Assembly: GCA_030280995.1 (NCBI GenBank)
Contig: JASXTE010000007.1
Location: 16,492,501-16,556,500, forward strand
Direction of reading: 5' to 3'
DNA: 64,000 nt
Source: Hemileia vastatrix
Lineage: Eukaryota > Basidiomycota > Pucciniomycetes > Pucciniales > Zaghouaniaceae
Part shown: one piece after another, positions 56,340-64,000 of the stretch
Numbering within the stretch: the first letter of the stretch is position 1
How the letters are laid out: every line of letters begins with the position of its first letter
The notes under the pieces: generated by a model
What the model saw: only the letters and a program-made list of their open reading frames with translations
The model's database searches: none
Told to the model about the DNA's origin: nothing
Position numbers and translations under genes: made by a program

Positions 56340-57622
56340 TGAAGTAATTTTTTAATGTCCTCATAAGATTGGCCATTTTTCACACATTCCATAATGAAAT
56401 CTTTTTTTTTAAACTTTCTTGTTTTTTAAATTCACAAGTAGCCATTTCTCATTGAAATTGACGGTCATCTACTCTTTCCATCTGCTCTGCCTCAAATTTT
56501 TTATCTTCCAAATCTAAGGCTTGCTGATCTTTCCTTAGCATATTATCAAACTTCATCTTCTCAAAGTCAAGGGTATTTTTCTCAATAGTTGATTTTGCTG
56601 AGAAAATTAAATAGAAATAAATAAATAAATAATTTAATGAATAAGATATATAGTAAACAAATCTTACTTATATCTTTTTTTCAAAATAATCATCAAGGGA
56701 GCCAATTGAGCTTGTTGAAGTATTACCATGTTTTAAAAGATGGTTCAAGTTCATTGAAGTTGAGGGTCATCTCTTTAGTTTGGAGTTTGAACAAGAGGCT
56801 TCAGGAAGTCCATCTAAAGCGGGATTCACATTTCCAGAATTGTGATTATTTAATGGAGTTTGAGTTTGAGTAGGAGATGAATAGAAAGAAAGAGAAGTTT
56901 AGAGAAGAATTGAAGAAAAAAGAAAAAGTAAACACACATTTAAATTTCGAGGCTCTGAGGATTCAGATCTGCTGCAATATAATTGTTATGCTTGATAGTC
57001 AGGATTATCTTCAGCTGAACTATGGTTATAAGGTGGAGGGGATCAATCTCCTTCAAGTAAAGGTGTGTCGGGAGGATTATAGGAAGTTTTGGATCCAGAG
57101 GGTCTATCCTTAGTAGTATCATGTAGAAACCAAGGGTTTACATCAACTTGGGAGCCAAAAAGATTATCCATTTCCTCATAGAAAGGACACATGACATTGA
57201 GCTTTTTGGAAACAGTAGTAATTCCAATCTCCAAATCATCATTGTCAATACCAAAGCCAGTTTCATTTGCAGCATGATGAGCCTTTTTATATTTTGATTG
57301 ATAACTCTTAAATCTCTCCTTCATTTGTTTAGGATTGACATTGATTCTCCCCCTTGTTTTCTTCCTTACTTCATTGGCCATCAATAAGTAGCCATTAACC
57401 TTTGAAGAAGATGGACGTCCAATACAAGTGGAATTTTCACATCCAAAACATGCATCAAAATTTGATTTTATTTTAAGGAAATTAATTATGATGAGATAAT
57501 CATCCTTTTTCAGCTGACCTGACTTTGATTTTTCAGGTGTGGGGCTTGCTTTAAAAGGAGACTTTTTGTGATGAAGCAGATTTTTTGGTTACCCTTTGAG
57601 ATTTGGAATGTCTGGGAGGCAT
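56340..57622 (-). pseudogene. Harbinger copy 3 Myb/SANT-like gene, frameshifted
   Basis: The start MPPRHSKSQ at 57622 is followed after about 20 codons by a frameshift (extra A near 57570) and a stop. The core frame 57384-57043 matches copy 1 closely (KKTRGRINVNPKQMKERFKS, CPFYEEMDNLFGSQVDVNPW). Exons 2 and 3 are recognisable at about 56870-56660 and 56595-56340 with further damage. Confidence 0.83.
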
Positions 57623-57992
57623 TATAAAACTGCTACATAACAAGAAAAGAGATTAAGAGGTAGAAGAAATAAGTAAAAAAGAATGTAAACATGCCTGGTC
57701 AAAATGTTGTAATAAAATGTTGAAAATGTTTGGGAGGGGTGTGTGCCAAGGATCGATGGGTAGGGAGCGAGGAAGGTCAGTGTGTCACATGTGACAGGGA
57801 TGGGGTAATAAATGAAGGGATGTTGTGTCCAACATGTTGTTGTAAAAAAAATGGGAAAAAAGTGCTGATTTGAGGTCATAACTGACACCCTTTTTTGAAA
57901 TAAGTGACTTTTTTGCAAAATTTAAGTGCTGATTTGGTCTGAAATCCGCACTTAAGTTAAGTGCAGATTTTCCAGAACTGACACCCCCTATT

Positions 57993-59208
57993 GAGTGCCT
58001 TTTTTGTTGAATAGAAAGCTCAAGCATAGCAAACGTAGAGCTCCACTGGGTAGCATTTTTCAATACTGGCTTGACTGCGGGAACCCCCCCATCATTACAT
58101 ATCTCCCAAAACCTTCTTGTTTGTTTGTTGCTTTCTCGGATTATAGTTATAACATGTTGAACTTCTGAAATATTGTCTGAAAAATACTTCAAAGAAGATT
58201 CTGCAGCCAAATTCAAAACATGAGCAAAACATTGAATTTGGTGTTTATCATCTGGAAATAGTCCTCTCTCAACAGCCAAATCCACAAAAGCATCATTGTT
58301 GCTAGCATTGTCCATTGTGATGCCCATAATTTTGTCTCAATTATCCCTTATCAGTTGTTCATCATCAAAAAACTCATCTAATGGATCAGATGGCTCTCCA
58401 TGTTGATCTGAATTGTCATCTGCCAGTGGTCCAGTTGCATTAACATTTTTGTCATTCCCAGCATCAACATTGCCTAGGAAGAATTCATTCAATAATGAAT
58501 AAATCTTCTTGTAAATTTTAGTGCCAGTATGACAGCCATGAAAAGAGCAGAAACCAACTAAAGCTTATTTCATCCTCCATTCTTCATCTATCCAATGCTC
58601 AGTTAAGCTGATATAAGGAGACCCTCCACAAGCAGTCCAGATATCTGTAGTAAAACCAAAGTGGGTAGCAGAATTTTGAATTAGATGCAAGATATTTTTA
58701 CGTGAGGATAAGTACAAATCAGATATTGGTCATGATATTGTATCTGCAGACATTATCTTGACTTGATGGTTGAGGCCCAAAATCAAGGCACGAAAAGCAT
58801 GATTTTCAACAAAAGTGAATGATTGTTGATCATCAATTATAAAGATAAGAAGATTAATCTCAAATTTTTTTTTGGGCATCTAAATGAAAATATTGATTCT
58901 TTGTCCCATCATTACCACTTTCATCAGCTCCCTCTTGACTGTCATACCTAGCTAGAGCAGATCTCCATTTGTCAATATATTTTTTTGCATGCGTAATGAG
59001 ATTAGTTTTCTTCTTTTTAATTGTAACTGATATCACTTGAACATCCAGGTTGGAGGCATTTGCGTTTGCCATCTACCACTGGGCCAAAGAAGTTCTCAAC
59101 TACAGAACTTTCTTTTCCATAATCACTTTGAAATATAGGACTATTATAGTTAAAAGTATGATTAGAAGCAATTGATGAAGGGGATACATTACCATCAGAT
59201 TGTGACAT
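57993..59208 (-). pseudogene. hAT transposase, N-terminal and central part
   Basis: Starts MSQSDGNVSPSSIASNHTF at 59208. A BED-type zinc finger is suggested by CLQPGC and THAKKY, separated by a frameshift near 59060. Catalytic-core blocks follow: TTDIWTACGGSPYISLTEHW near 58650, GITMDNASNNDAF near 58320 and QIQCFAHVLNLAA near 58230. It then stops at the Harbinger end at 57989. The C-terminal part with the last catalytic Glu and the dimerisation domain is missing. At least one frameshift and three in-frame stops. hAT ends were not found. Confidence 0.85.
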
Positions 59209-59367
59209 TGTTTAATTCTAATAAGTGTTTTACTTGTAATAGTTAATACAGTTGATGGGACTCAAAATGTTGAAATGCAACTGGCAACTTATGTTTTCCG
59301 CTTTTTTCCATGCAATGTGTCTCTTGATAATGATTAATGCATCTTTTTGGCATATGAATAATAGAAA

Positions 59368-59528
59368 TGTATACAATAGACAGCTATTATCTATTATGCA
59401 TAATAGAATAATAGATGATAGAATAGCTATTATCTATCCTTTCTGATAATAGAATAATAGTCTATTATGCAATTTAATAATAGAATAGAATAATAGCAAT
59501 AATAGACACCTATTATAATAGATGTGAA
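59368..59528 (+). repeat. AATAATAG-rich degenerate repeat
   Basis: Short words such as ATAATAGAATAATAG and CTATTATCTATTATG alternate on both strands, including the palindrome CTATTATGCATAATAG. Probably a degenerate microsatellite. 59209-59367 shows nothing recognisable. Confidence 0.65.
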
Positions 59529-59576
59529 ATGCTCCGTTTTTAACAATTTTCATTTTTTGTCATTTTTTTTTTCTGA

Positions 59577-59600
59577 GGAAGGGGAGGGGAGGGGAGGGGT
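59577..59600 (+). other. G-quadruplex-type motif
   Basis: GGGGAGGGGAGGGGAGGGG has four runs of four G separated by single A. It stands just upstream of a long A-rich repeat. Confidence 0.7.
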
Positions 59601-59648
59601 AAACCACATGATTTATATACCAATAATAATAATCATCATCATTATCAT

Positions 59649-60081
59649 TAAAAAAATAAAAATAAAAAATAAAAAATAAAAAATAAAAAATAAAAAATAA
59701 AAAATAAAAAAAAATAATAAAAAATAAAACATAAAAAATAAAAAATAAAAAATAAAAAATAAAAAATAAAAAATAAAAAATAAAAAATAAAAAATAAAAA
59801 ATAAAAAATAAAAAATAAAAAATAAAAAATAAAAAATAAAAAATAAAAAATAAAAAATAAATAAAAAATAAAAAATAAAAAATAAAAAATAAAAAATAAA
59901 AAATAAAAAATAAAAAATAAAAAATAAAAAATAAAAAATAAAAAATAAAAAATAAAAAATAAAAAATAAAAAATAAAAAATAAAAAATAAAAAATAAAAA
60001 ATAAAAAATAAAAAATAAAAAATAAAAAATAAAAAATAAAAAATAAAAAATAAAAAATAAAAAATAAAAAAAATAAAAAAA
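59649..60081 (+). repeat. (TAAAAAA)n heptamer microsatellite
   Basis: T recurs every seven bases for about 430 bp, with a few shorter units near 59715 and 59862. Plant-type telomeres (TTTAGGG) and fungal TTAGGG do not match. Confidence 0.95.
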
Positions 60082-60084
60082 GTT

Positions 60085-60151
60085 GAATATTTTATTTTTA
60101 TTATTATTTTTTTTTCATATTTTTTATATTTATTTATTTAATTTTTTTTTA

Positions 60152-60183
<32 letters not shown>

Positions 60184-60363
60184 TTATTTTTATTTTTATT
60201 TTTATTTTTTTATTTTCTTATTTTTATTTTTTTGTTTTTTATATTTTTATATTATATATATATATATATATATTTTATATTTTTTTTTCATATTTTTTCT
60301 TTTATTTTTTTTTTATTTTTTATTTTTTATTTTTTTATTTTTTTATTTTTCATTTTTTTATAT
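60085..60363 (+). repeat. T-rich low-complexity tract
   Basis: ATTTTTATTTTTT-type runs with a (TA)n core near 60252-60272. It is roughly the complement of the preceding A-rich repeat, so the two could fold on each other. A phenylalanine-rich frame here is not a gene. Confidence 0.9.
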
Positions 60364-60364
60364 T

Positions 60365-61673
60365 TTTCAGGCTAAGATCAACTAAAAGGACGTGAACTAG
60401 CTTGAAAAGTCTTTTGTCTAGAAGATTTAAATGGTCCTATATGAATACTGTAGTATAAATCCAAACAAATAGTAAAATATAATTCCGAATAAAGGTCTCA
60501 GTAATATAATTCTCACTATTTTTATATGTGGCTTACAATCTTTTTAGTTGCTAGAAAAATAGAGTTTAATAATTCAGATACTACTCAAAAGTCTTATAAA
60601 AGTACTAATTGATGTGTATTGTAATTGATTTGGTTATATGGTGTAAATTGTAATGATAAAGAATGTAGAAACAAGACCCAAAAACCTCCTCCTTTTATAC
60701 ACACTGAGTTCCCCCTTTAATTCCCTTAATGTACCATCCAATACACAATTAATTAAGCCTCAAAACAACTAATAGACATGCCCATCAACGTCCCTAGTAA
60801 CCCATGACATATTTAGACAAGTAACAACCGTCAAAATTCTGTAATAATAAGGGAAATCCATCAAAATTAAAGAAAAAGACAAAAAGAGAGTATATGCGTA
60901 TAAAACAAAAATATAAAAGACTAAAGGGAAATTTTTAAGGTTTATAATAGATTATTAATAAGGGGGATTTACTGTAGAAATTGAGGGGCTAATCCTGACA
61001 TTATACTACATGAAATTCCCATCCCAAAATAACCAATATTGACTGAGAAATCACCCAAAAACTAAAAAAAGAGCGTGAGATGTGGCGTAACTACATGCAG
61101 TCCGTGGAAGGCACTTGCACGGGTAAATCCTTGACTAAAATTTGGAAAATTTAAGTGTGGTGATGAAATAAGACACCAAGAGTGAGGTTATTAACAAAAT
61201 TAGTGCATATAAACAAGGTCAATGCATTATTAATTGAGCTAGGACACAAAATAAGCGCCTCTCGCCTATTTTAGTGTGTTCCCCCACAGTGGGCATAGAA
61301 TGTGGGGTAATTATAGTGTGAAAAATCCAACTTTTCTAAAAATGAAGCTATTCACACGGGAAAAAAGCAGGCAGTATGTGGCCAGTACACAGAAGCCATT
61401 TCTGGCATAAAAAACACCAAATTTGAAAAGTGTTATTTTTATGCATTTAAATAGCCAAATCAATAGTTCTAAATGAGCCCAATTGATCTGTCAAAGCGCA
61501 ATTTTGATATTCTCAATTTTATAGCACATATAGTCAACTTTTCAGTGAAATAAAGCACATTTCTTGTTTTTTGCGTAAAACAATGAATATAACAGCTTTA
61601 AGTGTACTTAAAAATTATGTAGCCTTATAATTAAGGTTCTTAAGATTACCCTAGCATATTCCAACTTAATATT
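60365..61673 (-). repeat. LTR family B, third copy, minus orientation, cut by Harbinger
   Basis: From CAGGCTAAGATCAACTAAAA it follows the right LTR of the 53058-55923 pair closely until CCAACTTAATATT. There the Harbinger at 61674 inserts; the remaining LTR start would lie beyond the window. The TATA element is at 60691-60699 (minus). Confidence 0.85.
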
Positions 61674-61959
61674 AGGGGGTGTCAGTTCTGGCAAATCCGC
61701 ACTTACAAATCCGCACTTAAATAAGTGCAGATTTCCAAAACACACTAGCCCCAATACTGGTGGATTTCAAAATGAAATAAGTCACTTATTTCACTCAAAT
61801 CCGCACTTTCTCAACCAAAAGTGCTGATTTCACCATCAAGTCCCATTTCACTGATTTGTCAGCATCATCCCATTCATACGCAGCACTCCGCAGAATAACA
61901 CTTCATAACTCAAAACATCGTACATCACTTACATCTTCATATCATATCATATAAGAGTC

Positions 61960-63202
61960 ATGCCTTCCTCACTTTCAAATCGTGATAAATTACATAAAGC
62001 AATGACTTTTATGGCGCTTGAACTGCTCTTGGACTCTGATTCCGATTCTGATCTAGAAGAAGATTTTGTCGTTTTATCAAAAATGGCCAGGAAACGATAC
62101 CTTCTTCCCAGAAAGCCTCAAGTACACCATCCAAACACTTCTTAACCTATCTACACCCAGTTTTAGACAGCTGTTCAGGAATTCTCAGGAATTTTTCCTT
62201 AAATTGCTTGAGCTTATTCAGGATCATCCCATATTTCACAATAATTCTCAAAAAGAACAACGACATCCTTCAATTCAATTGGCCATCACACTATGTCGTT
62301 TGGGTTCAAATGGTAATGGAGCCGCTTTGAAACGTTTAGAAAATGTCTTTGATTTAGGGTATGGTTCAGTTAACACTTATACCAAACGATGTATCACTGC
62401 CATCAACTCCTTGGAATCTCAACTTCTCACCTGGCCAACAAAAGAAGAGCGACTTGAATCATCTCAGGTTATGCAAGCAGAGGGCTTTCCAGGATGTATT
62501 GGTTTTGTTGATGGTACTACTCTTCCTTTGAGCCAGAAACCTGGTCAAGGTGGAAACAATTACTTTGACCGTAAAAATAGGTAGATTATTTTTAACTCCT
62601 TTCATCCTCCTTGAAACTAACACAAACAAATATATCTTCTTTATAGATATTCAATTAACGTTCAGCTTATATGTGACGTAAACAAAAAATTTATATCATT
62701 CTTTGCTGGCTATCCTGGCTCATTTCATGACTCCTACGTCTTCCAAAGAATGCATATTTCAAATGAACCTGAAAAATTCTTTGATGAAAATCAGTATCTT
62801 CTTGCAGATTCTGCTTATGTGAATGGAAAGTATGTACTTCCTGCTTTTCGGGGAGCAGCTTCAGAAGACAGTCAAAATGCCAAATTCAACAATCATTTGG
62901 CAAAGTCAAGAGTCCGTATTGAACATTCTATTGGAATCTTGAAAGGCCGTTTTTCTAGTTTAAGGGAATTAAGAAGTCCTCTTAGAAATAAATCTGAAAT
63001 GGAGGCGGTGATCAACTGGATTCTGTGTTGCACTATACTTCATAACCTACTTGCTGACCTCAAAGATCAATGGTTAGAGCTGTATGAAGATGAACAAGTT
63101 GATTCACCTCCGACTATATCCAACACTTCTATTTCTCAATCAACTAGTATAAGGGCGAAAATCCTTCCAATAACACTCCAACATTTTTCAACGCAATTTT
63201 AA
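61960..63202 (+). pseudogene. Harbinger copy 2 DDE transposase, two exons, 17-bp deletion
   Basis: Exons are 61960-62580 and 62647-63202, with a GT-AG intron of 66 bp. ATG gives MPSSLSNRDKLHKAMTF. DDE residues lie in GFVDGTTLP, LADSAYVNGK and RVRIEHSIGILKGRF. Near 62120 a 17-bp segment present in copy 1 between two CAAGTAC words is missing, which breaks the frame (stop at 62145). The splice junction keeps frame here, unlike in copy 1. Exon 2 is identical to copy 1 at the protein level over its 150 residues. Confidence 0.85.
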
Positions 63203-63616
63203 TTTTTTTCTCTTTCTCTTCAAATTATCAATTTGCATGTATTATTCACTGAGAATGGAAAATTTTTTTGCATATTTTTTTGGTTTTTGAATTTGCTGTT
63301 AAAGTCTTATTTTTTTTTCTCTCTGTGTTTTCTTTCATCAACTCAACATGAAATCGCATATTTTCAGCAAACACATATTTTTTCAGTCACTCAAAGGTTG
63401 GGAAAGAGTTGGAAGGGAAGATTAAGGGTTCCGAGGCATTTTAAATGAAGAAAAGGGTCTGGGAGAGGTTGAGAGGGGTGAAATGGGGATCAAAAGAGGA
63501 TGGCATACAATGGGGATGGGAGGATAGCGAAAGGCATGGGGAAGGAAGACAAGCATGTGTTGATAGAATTGAAAGGGATGGAGATTGGTGCAAACAGAGT
63601 GTGAAAATAGGAGGAT

Positions 63617-63983
63617 GAACTCTGTTCTTCAGGCGAAGAACAGAGTTCACTTCCATAAAATATTAGCTGAAACATAGTTTTCAATTCTGTAAAAACAGTT
63701 GTAAGTAATAGAAAAAGTCACTGATTTTTTTTCTATGTAATCCTTGCTTTACGAGGAGACTTTTGTGACGAAGCAGATTTTTGAGTTACCTTTTGAGATT
63801 TGGAATGTCTGGGAGGCATTATGAAACTGGCACATAACAAGAAAAAAGATTAAAAAGTAGAAGAAATAAGTAAAAAATAATGTAAACATGCCTGGTCAAA
63901 ATATTGAAAATGTTGTAGATTGGTGCAAACAGAATGTGAAAATAGGAGGATGAACTCTGTTCTTCGGGCGAAGAACAGAGTTC
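63617..63983. repeat. Two hairpins of the Harbinger centre
   Basis: GAACTCTGTTCTTC with loop and complement GAAGAACAGAGTTC occurs at 63617-63648 and 63952-63983. The flanks TGTGAAAATAGGAGGAT and ACTTCCATAAAATATTA match the 123-bp units of copy 1 in reverse orientation. Confidence 0.85.
63735..63819 (-). pseudogene. Harbinger copy 2 Myb-like gene, first codons only
   Basis: The minus strand reads MPPRHSKSQKVTQKSASSQK before joining unrelated element sequence. All downstream exons are absent from this copy within the window. Confidence 0.75.
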
Positions 63984-64000
63984 ACTTCCATAAAATATTA

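Larger units (their letters stand above)
55934..57989 (-). mobile_element. PIF/Harbinger fragment, copy 3 (Myb half only)
   Basis: Only the right end is present (AGAACTGACACCCCCT ending at 57989, with AAATCCGCACTT-type subterminal motifs). It carries the Myb-like gene on the minus strand and stops at about 55934, within the region equivalent to 46985 of copy 1. The transposase half is missing. It abuts Gypsy bases on the left and a hAT gene on the right. Confidence 0.82.
61674..64000 (+). mobile_element. PIF/Harbinger transposon, copy 2, running off the right edge
   Basis: Begins AGGGGGTGTCAGTTCTGGCA after ATT (61671-61673), inserted in LTR B. The transposase reads plus. Then come a region matching the centre of copy 1 in opposite orientation (63440-63720) and only the first codons of the Myb gene on minus (63735-63819). 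After that the hairpin-bearing segment appears again (63916-64000). This looks like a deletion or rearrangement derivative. Confidence 0.85.

Noticed and set aside
59649..60081. Telomere-like repeat
   Set aside because: The unit TAAAAAA has no G-run and does not match known fungal or plant telomere repeats.
60083..60385. Phenylalanine-rich frame of 100 codons
   Set aside because: Translation of a T-rich tract.

Overview
This window looks like nuclear DNA of a fungus, most likely a rust (Pucciniales) with a large, AT-rich, transposon-filled genome. Three things suggest this: short GT-AG introns (about 57-125 bp), Copia and Gypsy polyproteins of a kind I associate with rust genomes, and one multi-intron secreted-protein gene of basidiomycete style at 42.2-43.2 kb. 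The species is inference, because no homology search could be run. I find no rRNA or complete tRNA gene, no CRISPR array and nothing bacterial. Nearly every long reading frame belongs to a mobile element, and most are broken.

Layout. 1-1194: a rearranged LTR (family A). 1195-2399: the 3' end of a Copia element, whose last bases are split by a Tc1/mariner-type MITE (2400-8337), which is itself split by a LINE (2428-8159). 8342-10440: a MITE cluster. 10441-15586: a 5.15 kb Copia element on the minus strand. 15788-39969: a second Copia element on the plus strand, head-to-head with the first. Four first-order insertions stretch it from about 5.16 to 24.2 kb: two small CACTA-type MITEs (one holding a solo LTR A) and two Gypsy/chromovirus elements (21870-30408 and 30845-39612). 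Each insertion has its own target-site duplication, so the nesting order can be read directly.

40042-40779 is a tRNA-headed SINE with long flanking duplications and a tail resembling that of the LINE; it carries a miniature LTR element. 40796-43584 is the only stretch with a plausible host gene, a six-exon secreted protein of unknown function. From 43585 an older, truncated Gypsy (43716-55933) is interrupted by a complete-ended PIF/Harbinger element (45072-50654, a Myb/SANT-like gene plus a spliced DDE transposase) and by a tail-to-tail pair of 1.4-1.5 kb LTRs (53058-55923). Then come a second Harbinger fragment, a truncated hAT transposase, a 0.7 kb (TAAAAAA)n/T-rich block, another LTR of family B, and a third Harbinger copy running off the right edge.

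The most unusual points are these. A recently inserted Gypsy (LTRs differ at 3 of 822 positions) carries inherited stop codons and a dead RT active site. One TGA sits at the same RNase H codon in all three Gypsy copies. About ten copies of a short motif are iterated in the untranslated leader of two Gypsy elements. Two inverted LTRs share one target-site duplication. The SINE and LINE tails match.
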